In this document: piece by piece, positions 36,836 through 46,773 of the stretch | Layout: each line of letters starts with the position of its first letter | How positions within the stretch are numbered: the first letter of the stretch is position 1 | Source of the DNA: RFSX01 sp964591455 | GTDB taxonomy: Bacteria; Bacteroidota; Bacteroidia; Chitinophagales; Saprospiraceae | DNA: 64,000 bases | Assembly (NCBI GenBank): GCA_964591455.1 | Contig: CAZQDZ010000022.1 | Span: 7,637-71,636 of the forward strand | Direction: 5' to 3' | Made by a program: the position numbers and the translations under genes | Notes under the pieces: generated by a model | What the model saw: the letters and a program-made list of their open reading frames with translations, nothing else | Databases searched by the model: none | What the model was told of the DNA's origin: nothing

Positions 36836-37933
36836 TTACTTTATCATAATCGGTAGTCTGACCATAGTATTTTCCCATCCGATAAGGACATCTACTTGCT
36901 TATCAGATACCTTATCAAAAGTCATCGATAGTGCATCTAATGTAGCCTGAGTTTTCTCTACAGGCACAGTGATGGTTTGGACATTAGTTTCTTCATCGTG
37001 ATTAGCAAATCCCCAACTATTGGTATTGCTATGAATGATAATGTCCCAGCTCTTTTCATTCACCACTGCAAAGAGTCCGTAAGTACCTGCTCTCAAATCC
37101 TCACCACCGATATTCACAGGCTGGTGGAATCTGATTAGTGTTGTTTCGTTAGCGCCAAGTCTCCACATCTCTCCATACTTGAGTAGTCCACCAAATATTT
37201 CTCGTCCCTTCATCTGAGGTCTACTGTATTGGATTTTTACTTGAGGTTGATTGGCTTCAAGTTCTTCCGGCTTCATAAAGTTGAGGTATTTAGAACCACC
37301 TGGGAAGTAGATATTATGCATTGGACTTGCATCCTCACCCGCAAGGCTAGAAGCATTGAGATTGATAGGAAGCGTCGCTCTTACTTTATCCCACTCGAAT
37401 AACATATCTACATTTCCTTCATTCACCTTTTGGAATCCAATCGTAAACTGTTCTCTGCTCGAACCCGTGTCGGTCACTGCTGCAGGGAATCGGCCTATTT
37501 CTTTCGTCTTATCTACGTTGTTAAGACCAGCGGTATTTGTAGCCGTTGAAATCACAATGTTCCACACATCTTTCTTGACTTCAGCGTAGAGTCTATAGCG
37601 ACCTCTTGGTATAACTGTACCATTGATTTCTACATTTTGGTAGAAGGTAGCTTCTGTGCCTTCGTTAGCCCCCAATCTCCAATCTTCATTGTAAGGAACA
37701 AGATCACCGAAAATAACTCTGTCCTTTTTGTAAGGTCTGCAGTAAGTTACTTTGATCTTTGGGTTTCTATCTGGATCGTCAGCGTCTAGGTAATTCCCAA
37801 ATGCTGCACTTCTAGGATAGGTCGCCTGATCGGCTGGGCTTTTTTGTAGCTCAGGCCACTCAATCGCATCCTGTGCTGTCATGATTCCTCCTACTAATAA
37901 GAGTAGGACTAGTAATAAATTATGTTTATTCAT
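36836..37933 (-). CDS. tandem DUF2911 secreted protein
   Basis: This 365-aa exported protein has a signal peptide (LLLVLLLLVGGIMTAQ) and two DUF2911 domains. Domain one (about 55-190) has KVTYCRPYKKDRVIFGDLVPYNEDWRLGANEGTEATF and PRGRYRLYA. Domain two (about 225-360) has KIQYSRPQMKGREIFGGLLKYGEMWRLGANETTLIRF and RAGTYGLFAV. The repeat of SRP..K.R.IFG.L..YG..WRLGANE in each is unmistakable. DUF2911 proteins are common in Bacteroidota and uncharacterised. Most that I know of carry a single copy, so the duplication is notable. It is monocistronic and flanked on both sides by sortilin-gene sequence. Confidence 0.85.
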   Translation of the reverse strand: MNKHNLLLVLLLLVGGIMTAQDAIEWPELQKSPADQATYPRSAAFGNYLDADDPDRNPKIKVTYCRPYKKDRVIFGDLVPYNEDWRLGANEGTEATFYQNVEINGTVIPRGRYRLYAEVKKDVWNIVISTATNTAGLNNVDKTKEIGRFPAAVTDTGSSREQFTIGFQKVNEGNVDMLFEWDKVRATLPINLNASSLAGEDASPMHNIYFPGGSKYLNFMKPEELEANQPQVKIQYSRPQMKGREIFGGLLKYGEMWRLGANETTLIRFHQPVNIGGEDLRAGTYGLFAVVNEKSWDIIIHSNTNSWGFANHDEETNVQTITVPVEKTQATLDALSMTFDKVSDKQVDVLIGWENTMVRLPIMIK

Positions 37934-38091
37934 GAGAATAATATCTAGTATTTAATTAAATATAATTGTAATAATTTCTTTCATGGTAAAATATCCGACG
38001 AAGATAGAAGAAATCTGAGTACAACAAATTCTTAGCCATTTTTCTTCTGAAGAATTTATTGAAGTGTTTTCACCAACTATCTCTACCGGTC

Positions 38092-41000
38092 TCACTCTAT
38101 CATCTTTATCGCACGGCCAGGCGTATATGGCGCATCTGCAGACTCTAACTTTGACTCCAGTGATTCTAAGTCATTTTTTATCAGTGATTTTAACTGATCT
38201 AGCAATGGCCCAAACTCTTCTTTAGCAATATTGAAGCTCATCAAATGTGTGCCAGTCGGATCTGAAGTACTGCCGCCCTGTTCGTACCCCAACCACCCAA
38301 GTCTACCTGCTGGTGTCGGGGGCTGATCTATGTCTAATCTGGTTTTAATATTATCACCATACATAGCAGTCCTCAGTTCTCGCGATTTCTGATTCAGTGT
38401 GTTATACTCTGACAACAAGTCTGCCGACGGTGCAGGAATGCGATTGATGGCTACTTTTATGTGACGCATCTTGTTATCTAATTCTGACAGCATTAATCCT
38501 GCACCCTGAACTTTTCTAGATAATTCTGACAAGTCCCTCTGGAATGCTTCCTTGGCTTTTGTATCTGTTGCAGGCAAGACTCTGTTATCTAATGGTACAA
38601 TCGTAAATGACATCTGCTCAGCGACATCTTCTAGTACACCGTCTTCATACTTAGCTAAGCTGACAGTATATTCCCCAGGACTTACAAGAGTCCCTCTGTC
38701 TCTGCCCGCAAAGGGGTTATAAAAACTTGGTCTAGATAAATCGACAGGAGACGTCGTCGCATAGCGCATATCCCACTTCAATCTATGCATGCCTTTCTTT
38801 GGCTTAGCCGTTAACTTCCTAACGATATCGCCCTCAGCGTTCTTGATTGTAAATAGAAGTTGTGGTTCAACCTCAAGCGCCTCAGCTTTTAATTCATCAT
38901 AACTGGGATAAGCAGTCGTTTTCTTATCATCTTTCTGGTCTTTCTGTCTTTGCTTTTTCTTTGACTTAAAGCTTTCCGGATAGTAATAATCTATCAGCAC
39001 TGCAGGCTCTAGATTTTCACCTGCATAAAATCCATCCCCTTGAAAGGCCTTTCCAGGCACGCCTAATGGCGTACTCGCCTCATACATATATGCATCTCTG
39101 ATTGGATATATTTGTGCAAGCTCCTCTATCTTTCCTTCCCCTATATTTCTCAAGGAAGAATAATCATCCAGCACATAAAAGCCTCTTCCGAATGTACCCA
39201 ACACCAAGTCATTCTCTCTCCTTTGTATGGCTAAATCTCTTACAGCTATCGTAGGTACCCCTGCCTTAAGTTGTCTCCAATGACTGCCGCCATTACTACT
39301 AAAAAAGACACCGAACTCTGTCCCACAAAAAAGCAATCCCTTATCCACATGATCTTCTTCAATACTATAGACACTACCTCTTTCTGGTAGGTTATTACTG
39401 ATCTTAGTCCATGTGGCACCCTTATTATTGCTCTTATAGATGTAAGGCTTGAAGTCACCGTACTTATGATTATTGAAGGCCGCAAAGATCACATTCGCAT
39501 CATGCTGAGAACAGTAGACCATATTGACGTAAGTATTATTAGGTACGCCAGAGATGTTCTCGATTTTTCTCCATTCTTCTCCGCCATTAGAAGATATCTG
39601 TATAAGACCATCATCAGTACCTACCACTAATAAATTTTCATCCACAGGTGATTCTGAGAAAGCCACTATGGTTCCATATGGAGAAGTGGATCTATTCTTA
39701 GCGACCGCATCTATGCTCCACACCCTATCCATAATCTTCAGTTCATTTCTATTAATCTGACGCGTCAAATCATCACCCAATACTGTCCAGTTATTGCCAT
39801 AGTCATCACTTCTAAATAATTTATTGGCAGCAAAATACAGACGTCCAGACTTGTGGTTGCTTACTTGTAGTGGGGCATCCCAATTCCATCTGTATCCATT
39901 TTCTCCTTTTCTTTCCTTAGGCTGTATGCCTACTTCCTCACCACTCTTTCTATCATAACGTACAAGTACCCCGTACTGAGACTGCGCATATACGATGTCT
40001 GGATTTTCTGGATCCACCTGCGATTCAAATCCATCACCACCATGCGTGATAAACCAATCTGAATTTGTTATACCATTACTAGATGTCGTTCGTGCTGGAC
40101 CTCCCATACTGAAATTATCCTGAGTCCCTCCATAGATATTATAGAATGGCGCATCATTATCTACAGCGACCTTATAGAATTGTGTGACTGGCAAGTTGGC
40201 TTTGAATGCCCAAGTCGCCGCACCATCCCAGGTCTCATATATGCCTCCATCACAGCCCACTAACCAATGCTGATTATTGTCAGGGTTAATCCAGATACTA
40301 TGATTATCTACATGCTTGGTTACCTCTCCTACTCTCTTGAATGTCTTTCCGCCATCTACACTCTTACTCATCCATGTGTCCATAGAAAAGATAATATCTG
40401 CATTAGTGGGATCGGAAATGATTTCTTGGTAATAATTACCGCTTGTAACATGGCTTCCTCGCTTTTGCCAACTGGCACCGCCATCTGTAGATCTATAGAA
40501 TCCACTCTTACCTTCAGCAGCTTCCACGATCGCATTGATTTTAGATGGGTCAGCTTCTGAGATGGAAAGACCGATTCTCCCTAGATCCACACTCGGTAAT
40601 CCCGATGATGACTTAGTCCAGGTATCCCCGCCATCCACACTCTTGTAAATCGCAGAACCAGGTCCCCCTCCTAAGTAAGTAAATACGTGACGAGCTCGTT
40701 GGTGGGCTGCGGCATATAACACATCTGGATTAGATGGATCTATAATCATATCTGCGACTCCCGTATGCTTGTCTATAGACAAGGTCGCTTCCCACGTCTG
40801 TCCTCCATCTGTAGATTTGTAGACACCTCTATCTCCGCCAGAACTCCATAATGGTCCAACAGATGCTACCAATATCGTATTAGAATCTTCTGGATGGACA
40901 ATGATTTTTGATATATGCTCCGAATTCTTTAATCCCATATGCTTCCATGATGACCCGCCATCTATGGACTTATATATCCCGTCTCCATAAGCCACTGATC

Positions 41001-41394
41001 GTTGGTTATTGTTTTCTCCTGTACCTATCCATATCGTACTGTGATTATTAGGATCCATTGTGACACAACCAATAGAATAAGAACCCTGCCCATCAAATAT
41101 TGGCTTAAATGTGGTACCTGCATTATCTGTTTTCCATACCCCGCCTGAAGAGGTCGCTACATAGTAGACATGATTCATGTCGGGGTGTACAGCAATGTCA
41201 GATATTCTACCTGATGTTAATGCCGGTCCTAGACTTCTAAATTTGAGATTAGACAACCCAATCTCGTCGATTGGATGTTTTTCTTTCTTAGTTTCTGTCT
41301 TGTCTTTGTCCTTCTTACGTTTTCGCTGTGCATCAAGGTCGGTTGACACCAGGGCACAAGACATTATTAGAAAAGCAATGAATATAGATTTCAT
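38092..41394 (-). CDS. BNR/sortilin-like (VPS10-type) beta-propeller exoprotein
   Basis: This 1100-aa exported protein has a signal peptide (FIAFLIMSCALVSTDLDAQ). Residues 45-780 form two consecutive propellers built from BNR/Asp-box motifs: S.DGG..W (SIDGGSSWKHMG, STDGGQTWEAT, SVDGGDTWTKS, STDGGASWQKRG, SSNGGEEWRKI, SNNKGATWTKI). A Lys-rich linker (KKKQRQKDQKDDKK) leads to a beta domain with MRYATTSPVDLSRPSFYNPFAG and a helical C-terminus (LSELSRKVQGAGLMLSELDNKMRHIKVAINRI). Close relatives are annotated as glycosyl hydrolase or sortilin, but no sialidase catalytic set is evident. No T9SS sorting domain is present. A dead copy of its 3' end lies at 36361-36720. Confidence 0.82.
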   Translation of the reverse strand: MKSIFIAFLIMSCALVSTDLDAQRKRKKDKDKTETKKEKHPIDEIGLSNLKFRSLGPALTSGRISDIAVHPDMNHVYYVATSSGGVWKTDNAGTTFKPIFDGQGSYSIGCVTMDPNNHSTIWIGTGENNNQRSVAYGDGIYKSIDGGSSWKHMGLKNSEHISKIIVHPEDSNTILVASVGPLWSSGGDRGVYKSTDGGQTWEATLSIDKHTGVADMIIDPSNPDVLYAAAHQRARHVFTYLGGGPGSAIYKSVDGGDTWTKSSSGLPSVDLGRIGLSISEADPSKINAIVEAAEGKSGFYRSTDGGASWQKRGSHVTSGNYYQEIISDPTNADIIFSMDTWMSKSVDGGKTFKRVGEVTKHVDNHSIWINPDNNQHWLVGCDGGIYETWDGAATWAFKANLPVTQFYKVAVDNDAPFYNIYGGTQDNFSMGGPARTTSSNGITNSDWFITHGGDGFESQVDPENPDIVYAQSQYGVLVRYDRKSGEEVGIQPKERKGENGYRWNWDAPLQVSNHKSGRLYFAANKLFRSDDYGNNWTVLGDDLTRQINRNELKIMDRVWSIDAVAKNRSTSPYGTIVAFSESPVDENLLVVGTDDGLIQISSNGGEEWRKIENISGVPNNTYVNMVYCSQHDANVIFAAFNNHKYGDFKPYIYKSNNKGATWTKISNNLPERGSVYSIEEDHVDKGLLFCGTEFGVFFSSNGGSHWRQLKAGVPTIAVRDLAIQRRENDLVLGTFGRGFYVLDDYSSLRNIGEGKIEELAQIYPIRDAYMYEASTPLGVPGKAFQGDGFYAGENLEPAVLIDYYYPESFKSKKKQRQKDQKDDKKTTAYPSYDELKAEALEVEPQLLFTIKNAEGDIVRKLTAKPKKGMHRLKWDMRYATTSPVDLSRPSFYNPFAGRDRGTLVSPGEYTVSLAKYEDGVLEDVAEQMSFTIVPLDNRVLPATDTKAKEAFQRDLSELSRKVQGAGLMLSELDNKMRHIKVAINRIPAPSADLLSEYNTLNQKSRELRTAMYGDNIKTRLDIDQPPTPAGRLGWLGYEQGGSTSDPTGTHLMSFNIAKEEFGPLLDQLKSLIKNDLESLESKLESADAPYTPGRAIKMIE

Positions 41395-41476
41395 GTTGAA
41401 TATGGTTATTAATTATAATAGACATTTAAAGTAGGAAATATTATCATTACAATTAAATCACTAAGCATCATATACA

Positions 41477-42670
41477 GTGGCACCAGACAGAATCGCCATT
41501 AAAGTCAGACAAAAGGCCATTCGGCATATCAAGAGCGGTCATCCCTGGCTATTTGACCAGAGCATTGTGAAGCAAAATAAGGATGGCACTACAGGTGATA
41601 TCGCCATTATCTTTGACAATAAGTCTAATGAATTTCTAGCTATCGGGCTCTATGATGCCTACTCACCTATCCGTGTAAAGATTCTGTCTACAAAAAATGG
41701 CACCAAAATAGACAACGAATGGATTAGACTAAAAATCAGTCATGCCTTTGAATTGCGGCAAGCTTTATTAGACCATGAGGTCACTGGATATCGTCTGCTA
41801 TATGGTGAGAACGATGGATTGCCTGGACTGGTCTGTGATGTATATGGACCCTGTGCCGTCATCAAATTGTATTCCTTGATATGGCAACCATTATTAAATA
41901 TAATCTGTGATACCATTATAGACATTACCAAGAGCACATCTATTGTCCTAAGACTATCACGATTAATTCAAAAGCAGAATCTTCCTTCTCTATCAGATGG
42001 ATTAATATTGCGTGGGCAGTTAAAAAATCCAGAAGTCATATTTCGAGAATATGGTGTAAGTTATTATGCGCATGTCATACATGGCCACAAGACAGGTTTC
42101 TTTCTAGACCATAGACAAAATCGTCGCTATGTACAATCTATCGCTAAGCGAAAAACCGTTTTAGACGTCTTTACTTATGCTGGCGGGTTTGCAATCCATG
42201 CCGCTGTGGGCGGCGCTAAGTCGGTGACGGCCATTGACATCAGCAAACCGGCACTAGCCCTTGCACAAAAAAATGCGGAACTGAATAAGGTCAAGATAGA
42301 TACCATAGCAGGTGATGCTTTCAAGATTATGCAACAACTTACACTGGAGAAGAAAAAATACGATTTGATTATCATCGACCCGCCCGCCTTTGCTAAATCA
42401 CAAAAGGAGGTACCTAAAGCCTTAGAACAATATGCACGGTTAGCTCTACTCGGCATACAACTCACAGCAGAAAAAGGCACATTAATTCTGGCTTCTTGCT
42501 CATCGCGAGTAATTCATGAAGACTTTTTTAGGACAGTGGAATCTGCAATGAGTCGCTCTAGAAAAACATATAACAAACTCAAAAAGACTGGACATGATAT
42601 AGACCATCCTATCGGATTCTCAGAAGGCAGTTATCTAAAGAGTGGCTATTACGAAGTAGCTACTTACTAA
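41477..42670 (+). CDS. rlmI: class I SAM-dependent rRNA methyltransferase, RlmI-like
   Basis: This 397-aa cytosolic enzyme starts at a GTG. The N-terminal PUA-like domain (AIRHIKSGHPWLFDQSI) is followed by an EEHEE-type insert and a Rossmann methyltransferase domain with DVFTYAGGFAIHAAVGGAKSVTAIDIS (SAM binding, near 220-245), IIIDPPAFAKSQKE (near 295) and LASCSSRV, where the Cys may be the 5-methylcytosine nucleophile. E. coli RlmI methylates C1962 of 23S rRNA; assignment of the same base here is by homology. It is convergent with the small - strand gene 19 bases downstream. Confidence 0.85.
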   Translation: MAPDRIAIKVRQKAIRHIKSGHPWLFDQSIVKQNKDGTTGDIAIIFDNKSNEFLAIGLYDAYSPIRVKILSTKNGTKIDNEWIRLKISHAFELRQALLDHEVTGYRLLYGENDGLPGLVCDVYGPCAVIKLYSLIWQPLLNIICDTIIDITKSTSIVLRLSRLIQKQNLPSLSDGLILRGQLKNPEVIFREYGVSYYAHVIHGHKTGFFLDHRQNRRYVQSIAKRKTVLDVFTYAGGFAIHAAVGGAKSVTAIDISKPALALAQKNAELNKVKIDTIAGDAFKIMQQLTLEKKKYDLIIIDPPAFAKSQKEVPKALEQYARLALLGIQLTAEKGTLILASCSSRVIHEDFFRTVESAMSRSRKTYNKLKKTGHDIDHPIGFSEGSYLKSGYYEVATY

Positions 42671-42689
42671 AGGACACTGAGCTTTGGCA

Positions 42690-43187
42690 TTACCATACAA
42701 TCACAACATCCCTACGACCAAGAACATTTGGTATCACCCAAGTCCCACTAAGACGAGAGTCAGAATGCGTCTCACTTTCTCTAGCCTGAAGGATCCTATA
42801 CTCTTTCTGTGCTAAGACTGACATTTTCGATAAACTATTTCGTCTTACAATATTTAACTGGGTGCAATGATTGTTCACAAATTGGCTCATAACCTCAAGA
42901 AGCTCAGCCTGAGAAATCATAAAGGTAGTGTCTGGAGGATAACATGGATGACTTATGCCAGCAAATGTAGAGTACAGACGATTCATTTCGTCCGTATTTA
43001 TTTGCAGTTCATTTAAGGCATCAAAAGCAGATTGTTGTTCTGCATTGAGAACATCGACATATTGTACTTGATCAGTAAAGCTAATGGAGGATGATGGTTT
43101 TGCTGGCTTTTCTGAGCATTGATAGTAAGTCATCAAGGCTGCTAAGATGAGCATCGGTGCTAGCATTACTCTAATTCTATCTATCAT
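42690..43187 (-). CDS. small envelope protein, unknown function
   Basis: This 165-aa protein has an N-terminal hydrophobic segment (MLAPMLILAALMTYYQC) that could be a lipoprotein signal (YQC is a poor lipobox) or a signal anchor. The remainder is helical (LNAEQQSAFDALNELQINTDEMNRLYSTFAG, AELLEVMSQFVNNH, SLSKMSVLAQKEYRILQ) with two Cys (HPCYPP, NHCTQ). No family was recognised. It is monocistronic and divergent from the Oar-like receptor. Confidence 0.55.
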   Translation of the reverse strand: MIDRIRVMLAPMLILAALMTYYQCSEKPAKPSSSISFTDQVQYVDVLNAEQQSAFDALNELQINTDEMNRLYSTFAGISHPCYPPDTTFMISQAELLEVMSQFVNNHCTQLNIVRRNSLSKMSVLAQKEYRILQARESETHSDSRLSGTWVIPNVLGRRDVVIVW

Positions 43188-43414
43188 CTATTACTGTTTT
43201 ACTATAATATAGATATATGGAATGTTGCTAGGTATCTTTTAACACCAAAAAGAAATCGGGTATTCTGCCACTCAAAGCTACTTAGTATTTATAACGATAT
43301 CAACAAAAAAATAGAAGTTACCAACAAGTTCAATAATACATAATAAATTATTTACATCTGTCTCTACAGTTAGCTACTTTCATTCTGTAGCTTTTATTAC
43401 TTAAACTATTTTAT

Positions 43415-46400
43415 ATGAAAAAACTAACGACTACAATTGCATTGTGCTTGATGACAACTTTTGGACTGATGGCGCAAGGATCCACTTCATCTTCTATGAG
43501 TGGAAAAATTACAGATTTAGAAACAAGGGAAGGCTTGATCGCGACAGACATTATAGCGACGCATGTTCCTTCTGGCACCATTTATGGCGCAGCGTCAGAC
43601 AACTCAGGGTTCTTTAGAATTCCAGGAATGAGAGTCGGTGGACCATACACTATTGAGGTATCGTATGTGGGGTATGAAACATTTACAAGAAATGATGTTC
43701 ACCTCAATCTCGGGCAGAATCTAAAACTAGATGCGGCACTTTCTACGGCTTCTATAGGATTGGAAGAAATTGTCATTTCTGCGGGAGGTCTTTTTGATGG
43801 TACCAAAACAGGTGCTGAGACTGTTATCGGTGAAGAGCAAATTAATGCCTTGCCTACGGTCTCTAGATCTATAGGTGACTTTACAAGGCTAACACCTCAA
43901 AGTAGAACGACTGAAGGTAATGACGGTTTTGAGTTATCATTTGCAGGACAGAATAACAGATTCAACTCTATCTATATAGATGGTGCTGTCAGTAATGATG
44001 TTTTTGGATTAGCTGGTTCAGGTACAAATGGTGGTCAGACAGGTGTATCGCCTATCTCTGTGGATGCCATAGAAGAATTTCAGGTAAACCTTGCGCCATT
44101 TGATGTGAAGCAAGGCGGTTTTGGAGGGGCAGCAATTAATGCGATTACCAGATCAGGAACCAATAATCTAGAAGGATCTGTATACACCTACTTCAGAAAT
44201 CAAGGATTAGCAGGTAAGACACCTACTGATGATGATACTATAGAAAGAGAAAGACTTAGTGACTTCACCGCTCAGACGACAGGAGTTAGAGTAGGCGGTC
44301 CACTTATAGAGAACAAGTTATTTTTCTTTGTTAATGCGGAAATCCAGCGTGACGTAACGCCATTGCCATTTGATTTCGAAAATTATATTGGTGATTCTGA
44401 CAGAGCTCAAATAGATGCGCTCATTTCTAGATTAAATGAGTTCGGTTATGACCCAGGTACATTTGAGGATAATGAACGATTTCTAGATTCAGAGAAATAT
44501 AATTTAAAGCTAGATTATAATATCAATCCTAAAAACAAATTGGCCTTCAAATTATCACATGTACATGCCAACAACTTAGAAGGTGTACAATCTGATTTTA
44601 ACAGTATCAACTTTTTGAACTCAAGTGAATCATTTGATTCAAGAACGACAACGGCTTCTTTGGAATTAAATACACTTATTAATTCTAACTTAAGTAACAA
44701 CCTTATTATAGGATATTCGGCAGTTAGAGATGACAGAGATCCTACGGGCACCGACTTTCCTCATATAGACATCGATGATGGTTCTGCCTTGATATCTCTA
44801 GGTGGAGAAGAGTTTAGTAGTGCCAACCTATTGAATCAGGATATTTTTACGATTACAAATAATCTTCAACTCTACAAAGGAAAACATACAATCACTTTAG
44901 GGACACATAATGAATTCTACAGCGTAGACAATTTATTTATTGCCTTCAATTTTGGATCGTATGATTTTGATGATGTACCAACTTTCTTAGAAGGTGGTAA
45001 CTCAAGTTTCTTTATCAGAAACTTTTCTCTTGTAGATAATATCTCAGGTGATGAATCTGCAGCCGTTGCATCTTTTACTGCTGGTCAACTTGGACTATAT
45101 GCTCAGGATGAAATTCAAATATCTGATGATTTCAAATTTACAGCAGGTCTAAGACTAGACTTACCTTTCTATGGAGATACGCCAGGTAATGATGCCTTTA
45201 ACAATGAGACTATTCCATTATTAGAAGCCGAGGGTTATGACCTAAGAGGTGCCCAAGTAGGTCAGTTTATACAACCACAGTTACAATTCTCTCCTAGATT
45301 AGGATTTAACTGGGATATAAATGGAAACAATAGATCACAGCTAAGAGGAGGTGCAGGTATATTTACGAGTAGAGCACCACTTGTCTGGGTAGGTGGCGCC
45401 TTTAATAATTATGGCCTGAATGTCGGTACACAACTTGCATTTGGAGACTTGCCATTTAATCCTAATCCACAAACTCAGGAACCGGGTAGTATTGATTTGA
45501 ATAACGTCAATCCTTCCGGGTCAGTGGATTTATTTGCAGAGGATTTCAAATTGCCTCAGTTCCTTAAGCTTAATCTTGCACTAGACCATAAGTTAAACAA
45601 CACTTGGACTCTACAGTTAGATGCGTTGTATAATAAAACCATTCAAAATGTAGCTTACCAGAATCTTAACCTAAGTCAGTCTATAGGAAATCTAACGGGC
45701 ACACCAGATGACAGACCTATATATAACCGAAGAGACGAAGTAGATCCTACGTATGACAGAATACTTTTAGGATATAATACTTCAGAGGGCTATACTTATA
45801 ACTTATCTGCAAGTATCACAGGTAAGATATCTAACAGCTTGTTCGCTAATGCGGCTTACTCATTTGGAGATGCTTTCTCTGTATTTGATGGAACGAGCTC
45901 ACAGAATTCTTCTCAGTGGAGAGGACTACACAGTGTAGGAGGAAGAAACTTTGACCAACCATTATCTAGGTCAGATTTCTCGCCAGGGTCTAGATTCATT
46001 GTTGCTTTAAGTAAAGAGTTTAAGTACGCCAATGGCAACTTAGGTACTACTATAACGCTATTCCATGAGAGTGCAGCAGGTAGACCTTACAGCTATATCT
46101 ATAATGACAATGGCAATCTTACCAATGAGGATTCTAGAGAAAGAGCACTTATATTCATCCCGTCCACTGCGGATGATATTATACTAGTGGATGATGATAA
46201 CTTAACAGCGGCGCAACAATGGAGTGCACTAGATGCTTTCATAGAAAATGATCCATACCTAAGTCAAAACAGAGGTGAGTATGCCGAAAGAAATCAGAAT
46301 AGAGGACTATGGAGTCATGTTCTAGATTTGAAGATTCTACAAGACGTGAATATTAATGCAGGAAATAAATTACATAGATTTCAAGTGTCTTTAGACATTT

Positions 46401-46636
46401 TTAATTTTTCTAATTTTATTAATTCTAACTGGGGAAGAAGATACTTTGTAGGTAGCTTCGGGAACTTCGAATTACTAGACTTTGAAGGATTTGAAGATGG
46501 GACTAACAATCCGACATTCACTTATAATCCAGCAAGAGCGACAGAAGATAACGAGCCATTCGCAGTCATAGACGATGGCGGAATACAGAGTTCAAGATGG
46601 CAAATGCAAATAGGCTTAAGATACATCTTCCAATAG
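43415..46636 (+). CDS. Oar-like TonB-dependent receptor
   Basis: This 1073-aa outer-membrane protein has a signal peptide (TTTIALCLMTTFGLMAQ). A carboxypeptidase-regulatory-like domain follows at 28-115 (SGKITDLETREGLIATDII, YVGYETFTRNDVHLNLGQ), then a plug (SAGGLFDGTKTGAETVIGEEQINALPTVSRSIGDF, IEEFQVNLAPFDVKQGGFGGAAINAITRSGTNNLEG), and a long barrel ending in MQIGLRYIFQ. The APFDVKQGGFGGAAINAITRSGTN block is characteristic of Oar/OmpA-related TonB receptors. In Myxococcus Oar helps release a developmental signal protease; the role here is not known. A strong terminator follows. Confidence 0.87.
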   Translation: MKKLTTTIALCLMTTFGLMAQGSTSSSMSGKITDLETREGLIATDIIATHVPSGTIYGAASDNSGFFRIPGMRVGGPYTIEVSYVGYETFTRNDVHLNLGQNLKLDAALSTASIGLEEIVISAGGLFDGTKTGAETVIGEEQINALPTVSRSIGDFTRLTPQSRTTEGNDGFELSFAGQNNRFNSIYIDGAVSNDVFGLAGSGTNGGQTGVSPISVDAIEEFQVNLAPFDVKQGGFGGAAINAITRSGTNNLEGSVYTYFRNQGLAGKTPTDDDTIERERLSDFTAQTTGVRVGGPLIENKLFFFVNAEIQRDVTPLPFDFENYIGDSDRAQIDALISRLNEFGYDPGTFEDNERFLDSEKYNLKLDYNINPKNKLAFKLSHVHANNLEGVQSDFNSINFLNSSESFDSRTTTASLELNTLINSNLSNNLIIGYSAVRDDRDPTGTDFPHIDIDDGSALISLGGEEFSSANLLNQDIFTITNNLQLYKGKHTITLGTHNEFYSVDNLFIAFNFGSYDFDDVPTFLEGGNSSFFIRNFSLVDNISGDESAAVASFTAGQLGLYAQDEIQISDDFKFTAGLRLDLPFYGDTPGNDAFNNETIPLLEAEGYDLRGAQVGQFIQPQLQFSPRLGFNWDINGNNRSQLRGGAGIFTSRAPLVWVGGAFNNYGLNVGTQLAFGDLPFNPNPQTQEPGSIDLNNVNPSGSVDLFAEDFKLPQFLKLNLALDHKLNNTWTLQLDALYNKTIQNVAYQNLNLSQSIGNLTGTPDDRPIYNRRDEVDPTYDRILLGYNTSEGYTYNLSASITGKISNSLFANAAYSFGDAFSVFDGTSSQNSSQWRGLHSVGGRNFDQPLSRSDFSPGSRFIVALSKEFKYANGNLGTTITLFHESAAGRPYSYIYNDNGNLTNEDSRERALIFIPSTADDIILVDDDNLTAAQQWSALDAFIENDPYLSQNRGEYAERNQNRGLWSHVLDLKILQDVNINAGNKLHRFQVSLDIFNFSNFINSNWGRRYFVGSFGNFELLDFEGFEDGTNNPTFTYNPARATEDNEPFAVIDDGGIQSSRWQMQIGLRYIFQ

Positions 46637-46666
46637 AAAACTAAACCCTAAATCGATTTATAAGTA

Positions 46667-46696
46667 AGCCGTCGCTATTAGCGGCGGCTTTTTTTT
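46667..46696 (+). terminator. intrinsic terminator
   Basis: GC-rich stem AGCCGTCGCT with AGCGGCGGCT (one G-T pair), then eight T, 31 bases after the Oar-like receptor. Confidence 0.9.
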
Positions 46697-46773
46697 ATTG
46701 TAGAACTACCAGTTTCTTTTATTCTCTCTATTAGGACTAGTCTCCAATTTCTCAAAGGGGGCTGGTACTGAAA

